This document shows, piece by piece, positions 24,405 through 33,942 of a stretch of DNA of 64,000 nucleotides (position 1 is its first letter; each line of letters begins with the position of its first letter). A program made the position numbers and the translations under genes. The notes beneath the pieces are model-generated. The model had not been told where the DNA came from and searched no databases. It was given only the letters and a program-made list of their open reading frames with translations. Source of the stretch: Kribbella antibiotica (GTDB lineage Bacteria; Actinomycetota; Actinomycetes; Propionibacteriales; Kribbellaceae). The stretch covers positions 62,001-126,000 of the forward strand of contig NZ_SMKX01000005.1 in NCBI RefSeq assembly GCF_004349055.1, given 5' to 3'.

Positions 24405-26292
24405 ACCGGTGGACATCACCTCGTTGCTGCGGCCCGGCGCGCCGCCGTTCGCGCTGCTGTATCGGCCCGAGTCCACCGGTGGCCGGATGGTCGACGTCAT
24501 CACCGGGGACATCGTTCGGCCGGGATCGCTGGCTGAGCTGCCGGACGACGTACTGGCTGTGCTGCCGTACAAGCAGGTTGCGGAGCGCGGGTTCGACTAT
24601 CCGGATGACGATGCCGAGCTCTTGGGACTGACCGTCCGCAACCATCGGCTGATCGGCCTGGCGGCGCTCCTCGAACAGTTGCCGGAGGCATCGGTTGAGC
24701 TGTCCGGCGCCGGGTTCGATCTGGACGACGACCAGTACGCCGGCCTGGTCCGGCAGCTGATCGACGACGAGATCGGTCAGGGTGAGGGTTCCAACTTCGT
24801 CCTCCGCCGATCGTTCACCGCGCAGGTGCGCGACTGGTCGCCGGTGATCGCCGGGACGCTGTTTCGGCGGCTGCTGGAGCAGGAATCGGGCGCGTACTGG
24901 ACATTCCTGGTGCACACCGGCGAGCAGACGTTCATCGGCGCGAGCCCGGAGCGACAGGTCACATTGACCGACGGTCTGGCCGTGATGAACCCGATCAGCG
25001 GCACCTATCGCTATCCGCAGTCGGGACCGGACATGGCCGGCGTACTGACGTTCCTGGACGACGGCAAAGAGTCCGACGAGCTGTTCATGGTGCTCGACGA
25101 GGAACTGAAGATGATGGGCGGGATCTGCCCGAACGGCGGTCGTGTCGTCGGACCGTTCCTCAAAGAGATGGCGCACCTGGCGCACACCGAGTACTTCATC
25201 GAGGGCGAGACCGACCTCGACGCGCGCGAGGTGCTGCGTCGCACCTTGTTCGCGCCCACGGTGATCGGCAGTCCGCTGGAGAGTGCGTGCCGAGCGGTTG
25301 CGCGCTACGAGCCGTCAGGGCGCGGGTACTACGGCGGCGCAGTCGCGTTGCTGGGGCGCGATGCCGCCGGCCGCTCGACGATGGACTCGGCGATTCTGAT
25401 CCGGTCGGCGCAGGTTGCCGCCAGCGGTCAACTGACCTTCGGTGTCGGGGCGACCGTCGTACGGCATTCTGATCCGGACTCCGAGGCGGCAGAGACGCGG
25501 GCCAAGGCGTCTGGCTTGCTGCGGGCGTTGAGCGGACCGGTCGCGCGGACAGGCCGGCAGTTGCCGGTCGCTGGTCTCGGTGCAGATCCACGGGTGCAGA
25601 AGGCGCTTGCCGCCCGCAACGACATCCTGGCGCCGTTCTGGCTGCGCGGCGGTGGCTCCGCGGTGCAACCGCTCCCGGCGGAAACGCGGGTGCTGGTGAT
25701 CGATGCCGAGGACGACTTCACCTCGATGCTGGCGCTGGAGATCGGCGCGCTCGGGGCGGAGGTCGCGATCATCGCGCACGACCAGCCGTTCGATGCCGAC
25801 CAGTACGACGTCGTCGTACTGGGCCCGGGGCCCGGCGACCCGCGCGACCGGAGGCATCCGAAGATCGCCGCCTTGCGCGAACGGGCGTCCTGGCTGGTCG
25901 GGATGGGCAAGCCGGTACTGGCAGTGTGCCTTGGTCATCAGGTGATCAGTCAGCTACTCGGGCTGTCGCTGGTGCGGCGCGACCGCCCGTACCAGGGCGC
26001 TCAGCACACGATCGACCTGTTCGGGCAGACCTCGCGCGTCGGCTTCTACAGCTCGTTCGCTGCGCGCTCAGCAGTCGACGAGTTCTGGTCGCCGGTGCTG
26101 CAGGGTCCGGTCGAGCTGAGCAGAGATCGACACACGGGTGAGGTGCATGCGCTGGTGGCGCCGCGCCTGCGATCCTTCCAGTTCCACCCGGAGTCGGTGC
26201 TGAGCCCGGACGGGTTCGGCATTCTGGAAAGTGCACTGTCGGCCCTGACGCCGGCCCGGGTCAGCGGCCGCTGCGAACAACGGATCAGGTGA
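24397..26292 (+). CDS. 2-amino-2-deoxyisochorismate synthase, PhzE-like
   Basis: A 631-residue fusion. Residues ~1-400 are a TrpE-like chorismate-binding domain (SFTAQVRDWSPVIAG, GASPERQV, NPISGTYRYP, DEELKMMGGICPNGGR). Residues ~425-620 are a class I glutamine amidotransferase with nucleophile Cys511 in AVCLGHQ and His597/Glu599 in FHPES. The order and length match PhzE, which aminates chorismate to ADIC without releasing pyruvate. Pairing with a PhzD-like gene supports ADIC over anthranilate as product. Confidence 0.93.
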   Translation: MSEPVDITSLLRPGAPPFALLYRPESTGGRMVDVITGDIVRPGSLAELPDDVLAVLPYKQVAERGFDYPDDDAELLGLTVRNHRLIGLAALLEQLPEASVELSGAGFDLDDDQYAGLVRQLIDDEIGQGEGSNFVLRRSFTAQVRDWSPVIAGTLFRRLLEQESGAYWTFLVHTGEQTFIGASPERQVTLTDGLAVMNPISGTYRYPQSGPDMAGVLTFLDDGKESDELFMVLDEELKMMGGICPNGGRVVGPFLKEMAHLAHTEYFIEGETDLDAREVLRRTLFAPTVIGSPLESACRAVARYEPSGRGYYGGAVALLGRDAAGRSTMDSAILIRSAQVAASGQLTFGVGATVVRHSDPDSEAAETRAKASGLLRALSGPVARTGRQLPVAGLGADPRVQKALAARNDILAPFWLRGGGSAVQPLPAETRVLVIDAEDDFTSMLALEIGALGAEVAIIAHDQPFDADQYDVVVLGPGPGDPRDRRHPKIAALRERASWLVGMGKPVLAVCLGHQVISQLLGLSLVRRDRPYQGAQHTIDLFGQTSRVGFYSSFAARSAVDEFWSPVLQGPVELSRDRHTGEVHALVAPRLRSFQFHPESVLSPDGFGILESALSALTPARVSGRCEQRIR

Positions 26293-26301
26293 GGCGGAAA
26301 C

Positions 26302-27510
26302 ATGTCGTATCGAAGACTGGCAACCCGACCGCTGGCGGCGTGGGTGCTGACGTCCTCGTTGGCCCGGCTACCCAATGCCATGGGTGCACTCGGGCTGGTA
26401 TTTCTTGGCCACGGCAAGACCGGTGGCTACTCGACCGGCACGGTGCTGGCCGCGGCGTACATCGTGGGGGAGGTGGCCGGTGCATCGTCACTGGGCACAC
26501 TGATCCACCAGCGCTGGATGCGACCGCACCTGGTGATCGGTCTGAGCGTTGCTGCGGCAGCGTTCGGTGGGATGGTGTTGTTACCGGATGCACCGGTCGC
26601 TGTGCTGGCACTGCTCGCGGCCATCGCGGGTGCGGCTCCAGCGGCGAGCCCTGGAGCTTTGCGAACGCTTCTGACCAGTCTGGTCTCTGAGGACGATGTG
26701 CCTCGAGCCTTCAGCGCGGACGCGGTGATTCAAGAGATCCTGTGGCTGGCTGCACCGGGCCTGGTTGTGCTGCTCGCACTCCAGGTGTCGAGTGTGGCGC
26801 CGCTGGCTGTGTCGGCTGCCTGTCTGGCAGCTGCGGCTCTGTCGGTGCTGTTGATGCGTTCTATCCGCGCGGCGGAGGAAGAGGATGCTGACACCAGTCG
26901 CCCTGCGCTGCGCGTGCTGCTGAGCGCCTGGCCGATCTACCTGACCAGCGCAGCGGCCATGTCGCTGATGGCGGTGTCCGAGCTGGTTCTGCCCGCACTG
27001 CTGGAGTTCCGGCACCAGTCGGTTGGGCTGGCCGGTCCACTGCTGATGGCCTTCGCCGCTTGCTCGGCCGGTGCGGCGTTTGTGTTCGGTCTGCGGCGCT
27101 GGCCAGGGTCGGCTCGCGTGCAGAGTCTGGTCTGCCTGCTGGCCACCGCGGTCGGCATCTCCATCATGGCTGTGGTTCCGAACCTGGTCGGCATCATCGC
27201 CGGTCTGCTGGTGGCCGGCTCGTTCCAGGCCGTCGTGATGGTGACCCGCAACCTGTCACTGCGGGAGAGCCTGCCGGCCAATGCGCACACTGCTGGCTAT
27301 TCGCTGCAGTACGCCGTACAGGGTGTCGGGTACTCGCTGTCCGCGATCTTCGCCGGGCTGGTGCTCGACCGCTCAACTCCGAACGTCGCTGTCCTCGGCG
27401 GGGTGGCGATCACTGTGCTTCTCGTGGTGATCAGCACGGTGGCCGAGCGTGCCGGTGTGACCGGCGCGGCGCGAGCGGAGACCGACTCAGCGGCAACCCT
27501 GTCGCCGTGA
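26302..27510 (+). CDS. MFS transporter, probable product exporter
   Basis: A 402-residue integral membrane protein with about 12 hydrophobic helices, weak MFS loops and no soluble domain. It resembles drug/metabolite MFS carriers with an [10 protein letters not shown] loop between helices 2 and 3. It lies in the middle of the biosynthetic operon, ten bases after the PhzE-like gene and overlapping the oxidase gene as GTGA. Export of, or self-resistance to, the cluster product is the likely role. Confidence 0.85.
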   Translation: MSYRRLATRPLAAWVLTSSLARLPNAMGALGLVFLGHGKTGGYSTGTVLAAAYIVGEVAGASSLGTLIHQRWMRPHLVIGLSVAAAAFGGMVLLPDAPVAVLALLAAIAGAAPAASPGALRTLLTSLVSEDDVPRAFSADAVIQEILWLAAPGLVVLLALQVSSVAPLAVSAACLAAAALSVLLMRSIRAAEEEDADTSRPALRVLLSAWPIYLTSAAAMSLMAVSELVLPALLEFRHQSVGLAGPLLMAFAACSAGAAFVFGLRRWPGSARVQSLVCLLATAVGISIMAVVPNLVGIIAGLLVAGSFQAVVMVTRNLSLRESLPANAHTAGYSLQYAVQGVGYSLSAIFAGLVLDRSTPNVAVLGGVAITVLLVVISTVAERAGVTGAARAETDSAATLSP

Positions 27511-29012
27511 GGGTCGAGCAGCGGCTCGCCCGCCATCGGCCCGTGCGCCCGACACTGGGTGCACAGTGGGACGGCGAAGAAAGCGTTGGCCGGCCGGCGA
27601 ACGCCGTACCGGCTTATGGGTTGCCTCGGAACGGCGGTCCGCGCAAGCGGGTCCTCATTCTCGGTGCGGGTATGGCCGGGTTGATCGCGGGTTATGAGCT
27701 GCTGCGACAAGGGCACGAACCGATCATTCTGGAGGCGCGCTCACGCGTCGGTGGGCGCATCCACACGATTCGCGGTCTCGCACCCGGTCTGTACGCCGAG
27801 GCCGGGGCGATGCGGATTCCGCGCGTGCACGAGTTGACGCTGGCGTACTGTCGGCACCTGGGTCTGCGCCTGCGACCGGCGGTCACCCGCAACGACCAGA
27901 CCCTCGTCTATATCGACGGGAAGCGCTTTACTGCGCGGGAGGTTCGCGAAGATCCGTCGCTGCTCCCGTACCAGCTGGCTCGGCATGAGGAGGGTCGCGG
28001 GCACGAGGAGCAGTGGGACGACTCGATCGAGCAGGTCCGCGATCTCTATCAGCGCGAGGGTAGTTGCGCGATCGAGAAGCTGACGGCGAAGTACGACGCC
28101 TTCTCGCTGCGCGACTTCCTGCACAGCAACGGCTGGTCCGAAGGGGCGATCGAACGCTACGCCGTGATGACGTTCACCGAGTCGACGCTGGGCACCGGCG
28201 TGATCCAGGAGTTCCGCGAGATGGTCGGCCGGGCCTATGAGGACCTGCAGGAGATCACCGGCGGGATGGATCGGCTGCCCGAGGCGTTGTACCAGCGGCT
28301 CAAGCAGCACATTCACTTCGGCACCGAGGTTCGTGCGGTGAGTCAGGACGACCAGTCGGTCACCGTGCACGCCCGGCGGGCGGGGGAGCGGCTCGACTTC
28401 AGCGCCGACTACGCGATCTGCACACTGCCCTTCTCCGTCCTGCGTGGCATTGACATCAAGCTGTCCGCCGGTAAACAACGTGCCGTCCGGCAGCTGCACT
28501 ACGACGCCGCCACCAAGATCTTCTTCCAGGTCCGCACGCCGTTCTGGCAGCAGACCGACAACATCCGCGGCGGGACCACGGTCACCGACCTACCGGTCCG
28601 CCGAGTCATCTACCCGTCCAACCCTGCTGGTCAAGACGATCGCGCCGTACTGCTGGCGAGCTACACCTGGGGGCAGGACGCCTTGCAGTGGGCAGCGCTC
28701 GATCCGGACACCCGCGTCGAGCGCGCACTGCAGGAGGTCTCCGCGATCCATCCTGAAATCGCGGCCGAGTTCGAGACGGGCGTCAGCTACAGCTGGTACG
28801 ACGACCCCTACGCGATGGGAGCGTACGCGCTCTTCGAACCCGAACAGCAAAGCACCCTGCACGCGGACATCGTTCGCCCCGAAGGCCGGATCCATTTCGC
28901 CGGCGAGCACTGCTCACGCTGGCCGGCCTGGATCGAAGGTGCCGTCGAATCAGGCCTGCACGCCGCGGCCACCATTCACCAGCGGCAGTCGTTCATTCCA
29001 ACGCTGGCTTGA
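27507..29012 (+). CDS. Flavin monoamine/L-amino-acid oxidase family protein
   Basis: A 501-residue FAD amine oxidase: after a ~45-residue N-terminal extension comes the dinucleotide motif [18 protein letters not shown] with [12 protein letters not shown], a substrate region with [13 protein letters not shown] and the C-terminal FAD site [20 protein letters not shown]. The family oxidises amino acids, amines or, in LkcE, an amide. The start GTG overlaps the MFS stop. As last gene of the operon it could supply an oxidised building block or oxidise the ligated product. A strong terminator follows. Confidence 0.88.
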   Translation: MRVEQRLARHRPVRPTLGAQWDGEESVGRPANAVPAYGLPRNGGPRKRVLILGAGMAGLIAGYELLRQGHEPIILEARSRVGGRIHTIRGLAPGLYAEAGAMRIPRVHELTLAYCRHLGLRLRPAVTRNDQTLVYIDGKRFTAREVREDPSLLPYQLARHEEGRGHEEQWDDSIEQVRDLYQREGSCAIEKLTAKYDAFSLRDFLHSNGWSEGAIERYAVMTFTESTLGTGVIQEFREMVGRAYEDLQEITGGMDRLPEALYQRLKQHIHFGTEVRAVSQDDQSVTVHARRAGERLDFSADYAICTLPFSVLRGIDIKLSAGKQRAVRQLHYDAATKIFFQVRTPFWQQTDNIRGGTTVTDLPVRRVIYPSNPAGQDDRAVLLASYTWGQDALQWAALDPDTRVERALQEVSAIHPEIAAEFETGVSYSWYDDPYAMGAYALFEPEQQSTLHADIVRPEGRIHFAGEHCSRWPAWIEGAVESGLHAAATIHQRQSFIPTLA

Positions 29013-29016
29013 ATTC

Positions 29017-29037
29017 CGGGGTCCGGAAAGGACCCCG
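29017..29037 (+). terminator. Hairpin terminator closing the biosynthetic operon
   Basis: CGGGGTCC and GGACCCCG form a perfect 8-base stem around GGAAA, five bases after the oxidase stop. It marks the right end of the 3-hydroxyanthranilate cluster. Confidence 0.85.
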
Positions 29038-29103
29038 AAAGATGCGGGAAAACCTTCACAGCAAGGCATTTCGCTCACTCCGGCCGCGACGTACCGTCGC
29101 CGG

Positions 29104-30795
29104 ATGACGGACACGACGGCACCGCACAGCCCGATCGACGAGCTCTCCGAACGCTTCCTGACGGCGCATGCCGAGTTGTCGCCGGCCGCGGCGACGATCA
29201 TGGGGATGCAGGGGTACGACGACAAGCTTCCGGACCGGTCGCCGGACGGGTTCGGCGCGCTGCTCGACCTGCATCGGTCGACGATCGCCGAGGCGAAGGC
29301 GGTCGAGGTCTCGTCGTTTCGCGAAGAGACGGCCAAGGATGCGCTGCTGGAGCGGATCGAGCTCGGCGCCGAGCGTTACCAGGCGGGCGTTCCGCAGTAC
29401 GAACTCAATGGGATCTCGTGTGTTCCGGTCGAGCTCCGGCTGGTCTTCGACCTGATGCCGACCGCGACCGACGAGGACTGGGAGAAGATCGGCCTGCGAC
29501 TGAATCAGGTCGGTACGACGCTCGACGGGTACCGCGAGACGTTGCTGGAGCAGGCCGCTGCTGGTCGGGTCTCGGCGGCTCGGCAGGTCCAGGTGCTCGC
29601 CGGGCAGATCGCCAAATGGACGGGGGCCGAAGGCAACGACTACTTCACCGGCCTGACTGAGAAGGCGCCGGAGTCGTCGGTCAAGGGCCAGGTGGAGGCC
29701 GCCGCGATTGCGGCCAGTAAGGCTTTCGGGCAGTTCGGTCAGTGGCTGACCAGTGACTTGTTGCCGCAGGCACCGGATCGGGATGCGGTCGGGCGCGAGG
29801 TGTACCAGCTTGCTTCGCGCGATCACATCGGCGCGGAGCTCGACCTGGACGAGGCCTATGCATGGGGTTGGCAGGAGCTGGCCCGAATCGAGCAGGAGAT
29901 GCAGACGATCGCGGCCGCGTTGAACTCCGGCGACCGCAGCATCCCGGCGATGGCCGCCGTACTGGATGCTGATCCGGCGCGGAAGATTCACGGCAAGGAA
30001 GCGTTCCGGGACTGGATGCAGGAGCTCGCCGATGGCGCCGTCCAGGAGTTGGGTGGGAAGCACTTCGACATCCCGGCCGAGATCGGGCGGATCGAGTGCA
30101 TGATCGCGTCGACCTCCGAAGGTGTCATCTACTACACGCCGCCGAGCGAGGACCTGACCACGCGGCCCGGCCAGATGTGGTGGGCGGTGCCGGAAGGGAT
30201 CACGGACTTCGCGACCTGGCGCGAGGTGACCACCGTCTATCACGAGGGTGTGCCCGGGCATCACCTTCAGGTCGCGCAGACGATGCTCCGCTCCGACCTG
30301 CTGAACCGGTGGCAGCGCGTCGGGTGCTGGGTCTCCGGTCACGGTGAAGGCTGGGGCCTGTACGCCGAACGGCTGATGGAGGAACTGGGGTATCTCGACG
30401 AGCCGGGCGTGAAGTTCGGCATGCTCGACGCCCAGGGATTCCGCTCGGCGCGGGTGATCGTGGACATCGGAATGCACTTGGAGCTGGAGATTCCGCGGGA
30501 CAACCCCTTCGGGTTCCACCCGGGGGAGAAGTGGAATGCGGAGCTGGGGTTCGAGTTCCTGCGGGCGCACTCGCGGATGGAGACCGGGTTCCTGCAGGCC
30601 GAGCTGAACCGGTATCTCGGCTGGCCGGGGCAGGCACCGTCGTACAAGCTTGGTGAGCGGATCTGGCTGCAGGCGCGCGAGGAGGCCAAGCTGCGCAAGG
30701 GCGCCGACTTCGACCTGCGGGCGTTCCACCGGGACGCGCTCAACCTCGGCTCGCTCGGTCTCGACCCGCTGCGCCGGGCGCTCGCCCGGCTGTGA
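29104..30795 (+). CDS. DUF885 family metallohydrolase
   Basis: A 563-residue protein of the DUF885 family with the zinc-binding signature HEGVPGHHLQ (His380-Glu381, His386-His387) and downstream GHGEGWGLYAERLMEELG holding a further Glu ligand. Members look like cytosolic carboxypeptidases, and I see no signal peptide. The ATG opens the family-like start MTDTTAPHSPIDELSERFLT. It stands alone between the cluster terminator and the converging membrane gene. Confidence 0.88.
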   Translation: MTDTTAPHSPIDELSERFLTAHAELSPAAATIMGMQGYDDKLPDRSPDGFGALLDLHRSTIAEAKAVEVSSFREETAKDALLERIELGAERYQAGVPQYELNGISCVPVELRLVFDLMPTATDEDWEKIGLRLNQVGTTLDGYRETLLEQAAAGRVSAARQVQVLAGQIAKWTGAEGNDYFTGLTEKAPESSVKGQVEAAAIAASKAFGQFGQWLTSDLLPQAPDRDAVGREVYQLASRDHIGAELDLDEAYAWGWQELARIEQEMQTIAAALNSGDRSIPAMAAVLDADPARKIHGKEAFRDWMQELADGAVQELGGKHFDIPAEIGRIECMIASTSEGVIYYTPPSEDLTTRPGQMWWAVPEGITDFATWREVTTVYHEGVPGHHLQVAQTMLRSDLLNRWQRVGCWVSGHGEGWGLYAERLMEELGYLDEPGVKFGMLDAQGFRSARVIVDIGMHLELEIPRDNPFGFHPGEKWNAELGFEFLRAHSRMETGFLQAELNRYLGWPGQAPSYKLGERIWLQAREEAKLRKGADFDLRAFHRDALNLGSLGLDPLRRALARL

Positions 30796-30796
30796 G

Positions 30797-31102
30797 TCAG
30801 AAGATGTAGAGGCCGGTGACGGCGGTCGGCAGGATGCCGACCAGGAGCCAGAGTGACAGCGGCCTGCGGCGGAAGATGGCGAGGATGCCGGCGGCGGTGA
30901 GGATGCCGATCACGCCGGACATGATCCAGAGGCCGACGCCGCGGCCGAAGTCGTCGGCCGCGACCCCGATGCTGTAGACCGCCAACGTGATGGCGGGGAC
31001 GCTGCCGACGTGGAAGAGGATGGCGGAGGCGACCCAGCGCTGGACGGTCTCGATGTTCATCGGACGAGGGGTACGCCGGCGTCGAATCACGCGCTGTTCC
31101 AT
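30797..31102 (-). CDS. Small membrane protein, three or more helices
   Basis: A 101-residue protein with a basic N-terminus and three to four hydrophobic segments (WVASAILFHVGSVPAITLAV, LWIMSGVIGILTAAGILAIF, LSLWLLVGILPTAVTGLYIF). ATG 31102 has TAGGAG at good spacing; a second ATG at 31060 has none. It faces the MarR gene, so it may be a MarR target. I do not recognise a family. Confidence 0.7.
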   Translation of the reverse strand: MEQRVIRRRRTPRPMNIETVQRWVASAILFHVGSVPAITLAVYSIGVAADDFGRGVGLWIMSGVIGILTAAGILAIFRRRPLSLWLLVGILPTAVTGLYIF

Positions 31103-31117
31103 GCCTGCTCCTATTGC

Positions 31118-31136
31118 TTAGGGTACTAATCGTTAG
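31118..31136. promoter_or_regulatory. Nested TTAG/CTAA inverted repeats upstream of MarR gene
   Basis: TTAG-GGTA-CTAA and CTAA-TCG-TTAG share the middle arm, making two overlapping inverted repeats between two divergent genes. MarR-family dimers often bind such short AT-rich palindromes. A TACACT -10-like box at 31152-31157 lies seven bases before the MarR ATG, so that mRNA could be leaderless. Confidence 0.55.
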
Positions 31137-31163
31137 CGTACAGAAGATTGCTACACTCACGAC

Positions 31164-31619
31164 ATGACGGAGATCACGGAGACCGAGAACCCGCTGGCGC
31201 TGGAGCACCAGGTCTGTTTCGCGCTCGCGGTCGCCGCGCGGACGGTCATCGCCCTCTATCGCCCGGTTCTGGAGCCGATGGGGCTCACGCATCCGCAGTA
31301 CCTCGTGATGCTCGCCCTCTGGGAGCATGAGCCGGTCTCGGTGAAGGACCTGTCCGGCATGCTTCAGTTGGAGCCCGCGACTCTTTCGCCGCTCCTCAAG
31401 CGACTCGAAGCCGCCGGCTTGCTGCGGCGCGACCGCTCAACCACCGATGAGCGCTCCCTTGCGGTGGCGCTCACTCCGGAGGGACGCGAGCTGCGCAATC
31501 AGGCGCTCGAGGTGCCGCCCGCGATTGTTGAGCGCCTGGGGATGAATGTTGACGAGCTGATGGAACTGCACGGACGCCTGACCACGGTGATCGCCGCGGC
31601 AACTTCTTCGCGCAAGTAA
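31164..31619 (+). CDS. MarR-family transcriptional regulator
   Basis: A 151-residue winged-helix protein: MGLTHPQYLVMLALWEHEPV, then VKDLSGMLQLEPATLSPLLK (recognition helix) and the wing RRDRSTTDERSLAVALTPEG. It resembles the OhrR subgroup in layout (LALEHQVCFALAVAARTVIA at the N-terminus includes a Cys at the position OhrR uses to sense peroxide). If so, it would sense organic hydroperoxide, but no ohr gene is adjacent. There is no ribosome binding site, and the promoter position suggests a leaderless message. Confidence 0.88.
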   Translation: MTEITETENPLALEHQVCFALAVAARTVIALYRPVLEPMGLTHPQYLVMLALWEHEPVSVKDLSGMLQLEPATLSPLLKRLEAAGLLRRDRSTTDERSLAVALTPEGRELRNQALEVPPAIVERLGMNVDELMELHGRLTTVIAAATSSRK

Positions 31620-31627
31620 AGCCGTGG

Positions 31628-32518
31628 CTACTTCGTCAGGGCGACGGCGATGCGGGCTGCGATGACTGCGTTGTTGCGCGCCAGAGCGAGGTTGGCGGGG
31701 ATGCTTTCGCCGTCGGTCTCCTTCTCGATCCTCGCCAGCACGTAGGGGGTGACGGCGGGGCCGGTGATACCCGCGCTTGCTTCCAGGGCGGTGGCGAGGG
31801 CCGCGGCGATCCGTGACTCCGGAATCTCGTCGGCCTCGGGGATCGGGACGGTGAGCAGTACACCGGTGTTGGGGCGGCTGCGGTAGCGCAGAACGTCGCA
31901 GACTGTCTGCTCGTCGTCAACGCGGTGGGGGACTGGCAAGCCGCTTGAGCGGGTGTAGAAGGCAGGGAACCAGTCGTGCTGCCAGCCGAGAACCGGTACG
32001 CCGGCCGTCTCCAGATACTCGAGTGTCTTCGGCAAGTCGAGAAATGCTTTGGCGCCGGCCGAGACGGTGATGACCGGGTGGTTCGCGATGGCATCGAGGT
32101 CGGCGGAGATGTCGCCGGTGAGTTCGGAGCCGCGGTGGACGCCGCCGATACCGCCGGTGGCGAAGACCGAGATTCCCGCGGCGTGGGCCAGCGCAACTGT
32201 TGCTGAGACCGTGGTGACACCCACATCCCATTGCTGGGCCTGGGCCACGGCGAGATCGCGTTCGGCGACCTTGCGGGAACCCTGCAGGACTCGCTTCTCC
32301 TCGTCCGCGGTCAGCCCGAGCCGGGGACGGCCGTCGATGATGGCGGCCACGGCGGGGGTGGCGCCGTACTCGAGCACTGCTTGTTTGCAGACCTCGAGAG
32401 CTTCGGCGTTCGCGGGGGCGGGCAGGCCGAGCGTCGAGAAGATGGTCGACTCGAGAGCGACGACCGCGCGGCCGTCGGTCAAGGCTCGCGCCACGTCATC
32501 GGAAAGAATGGCTGTCAC
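31628..32518 (-). CDS. psuG: Pseudouridine-5'-phosphate glycosidase
   Basis: A 296-residue PsuG/IndA family protein: VVALESTIFSTLGLPAPANA, the GATPAVAAIIDGRPRLGLT region, VTTVSATVALAHAAGISVFA and TGGIGGVHRG. It splits pseudouridine 5'-phosphate into uracil and ribose 5-phosphate, using a Lys and Mn2+. The PfkB kinase gene overlaps its start by four bases and supplies the phosphorylated substrate. Together they form a complete pseudouridine salvage/breakdown pair; I see no PsuT-like transporter next to them. Confidence 0.93.
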   Translation of the reverse strand: MTAILSDDVARALTDGRAVVALESTIFSTLGLPAPANAEALEVCKQAVLEYGATPAVAAIIDGRPRLGLTADEEKRVLQGSRKVAERDLAVAQAQQWDVGVTTVSATVALAHAAGISVFATGGIGGVHRGSELTGDISADLDAIANHPVITVSAGAKAFLDLPKTLEYLETAGVPVLGWQHDWFPAFYTRSSGLPVPHRVDDEQTVCDVLRYRSRPNTGVLLTVPIPEADEIPESRIAAALATALEASAGITGPAVTPYVLARIEKETDGESIPANLALARNNAVIAARIAVALTK

Positions 32519-33384
32519 GTTTCGGCTCCCGGGTCATCGGTGGACAGGGTGGCGCCAGGCTCGCTGAGGACCCGCCTAGCCAGGCTGTGGCCGGCCCCGA
32601 TTGCGGCGATCGGATCCGCGGTGTTGAGGATTGCGGCGAGGAAGCCGGCCGCGAACGCATCACCGGCGCCGGTCGTGTCCCGTACGGCGGCAACCGCAGG
32701 CGGCCGGACGGTCGCGAAATGGTCGCCGGGGGCATGGATCTCGGTGGGATCCACGCCGTTCTTGACGACAACCGTCGTACCGGTCAGGTCACGCAGTTCG
32801 CCGATGTCGGCCTCGGCGCGGTTCGCGAACACATAGGTGGGCCGCAGGGCGCTGACCATGGCGCGGAACTCCTTCGGTCCGACCTGGTCAATGAGCGCGA
32901 CCGATGCGGCGTCGACGGTGAGGATCGCGCCTTCGCTGTGCGCGATCTCCGCGGCGCGGCAGAGCACCGGCCAAGAAGATCCGACCAACGAGTACGCCGA
33001 AAGGTGGCAGGCTCGCGCGCCGGAGATCCACTCATCCGGTACGTCGGCCAATTCGGCTGCGGCGGCGCGGTCGGGGAACATCGTCCGCTCCCCGGCGGCA
33101 TCGACCAGGATGACGATGGTCCCGGTATGCCCGTGCTGCTGGACCTTCGGCTCAACACCCGCCGCCACCAGTTGGCCCACCAACGCCGCACCGGCTGGGT
33201 CGTCGCCGACTCGCCCGACGAAGCGAACCGGCGTCCCGAGACCGCTGGCGAACACAGCAACATTCGACGCCGAGCCCCCGCGCAGTCGCTGAACCCGTGC
33301 CGGGTTGTCCGTGCCCTGCCGCACCACCTCACGCGGCCAGACCACGACGTCCTCGACCAGATCGCCGATACACACCAGGGTCAT
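32515..33384 (-). CDS. PfkB-family kinase, probable pseudouridine kinase
   Basis: A 289-residue ribokinase-like protein: LVCIGDLVEDVVVWPREVVR at the N-terminus, GGSASNVAVFASGLG and the C-terminal DTTGAGDAFAAGFLAAILN with the catalytic Asp. PfkB enzymes phosphorylate sugars and nucleosides. Overlap with psuG makes pseudouridine the best substrate guess (PsuK role). It is the first gene of the pair. Confidence 0.87.
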   Translation of the reverse strand: MTLVCIGDLVEDVVVWPREVVRQGTDNPARVQRLRGGSASNVAVFASGLGTPVRFVGRVGDDPAGAALVGQLVAAGVEPKVQQHGHTGTIVILVDAAGERTMFPDRAAAAELADVPDEWISGARACHLSAYSLVGSSWPVLCRAAEIAHSEGAILTVDAASVALIDQVGPKEFRAMVSALRPTYVFANRAEADIGELRDLTGTTVVVKNGVDPTEIHAPGDHFATVRPPAVAAVRDTTGAGDAFAAGFLAAILNTADPIAAIGAGHSLARRVLSEPGATLSTDDPGAET

Positions 33385-33438
33385 CGCCCCACACTACGGC
33401 GCTGGCGCCGCGAGCAACCGCCGTACGGAATGTCGCGG

Positions 33439-33861
33439 CTAGCGCTGCCACGGGGGATTGATGGTCTCCAGCCAGTCCGTCACCTGCGGACTGAACAACG
33501 TTGCCCAGACTGCGATCGCGAGGAAGATGCCGGCCAGGCTGATCGGGCTGACCAGAACCAGGTTGGCCAGGCCGACCAGGATCACCAGGATCTCGATGAA
33601 GACGGCCAACGGGCGCACCCAGGACTTGCCTAGCGGCAACCAGATCGCACAAGCCAGCAACGCCAGTCCAGCCAGCAGTCCCACTCCGATGATCGGGTAC
33701 ACCACCGGAAGCACGTCCTGGTTGTGGTCGAAGCGTTCCTTCACCTCGTACGCCGCCAGCCCGCTGGCCAGCAGATTCAGAACCGCCTGCACCCACAACA
33801 CCACCTGCACAACTCGCACCGGCCTCGGTGTCGGCGGCCGCGACGCAATCTGTTCGGTCAT
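33439..33861 (-). CDS. Four-helix membrane protein of unknown function
   Basis: A 140-residue integral membrane protein with hydrophobic segments VVQVVLWVQAVLNLLASGLA, VYPIIGVGLLAGLALLACAI, LAVFIEILVILVGLANLVLV and ISLAGIFLAIAVWATLF. The start MTEQIASRPPTPRPV fits a short cytoplasmic tail; a longer upstream frame adds an unlikely MRCVFVARFRC. I recognise no family and see no operon partner. Confidence 0.7.
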   Translation of the reverse strand: MTEQIASRPPTPRPVRVVQVVLWVQAVLNLLASGLAAYEVKERFDHNQDVLPVVYPIIGVGLLAGLALLACAIWLPLGKSWVRPLAVFIEILVILVGLANLVLVSPISLAGIFLAIAVWATLFSPQVTDWLETINPPWQR

Positions 33862-33942
33862 GCAACGGAACCTAGCGACAAAGACGCACCGCAAGAGCCT
33901 CCAGTCAGCTTTAGGCCAAACCCCGGCGAACAGCGGGGCAGC

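Noticed and set aside
20986-29012. Reading the PhzC/D/E-like genes as a phenazine cluster
   Set aside because: phzF, phzA/B and phzG are absent, while an SDR and two ATP-grasp ligases are present.
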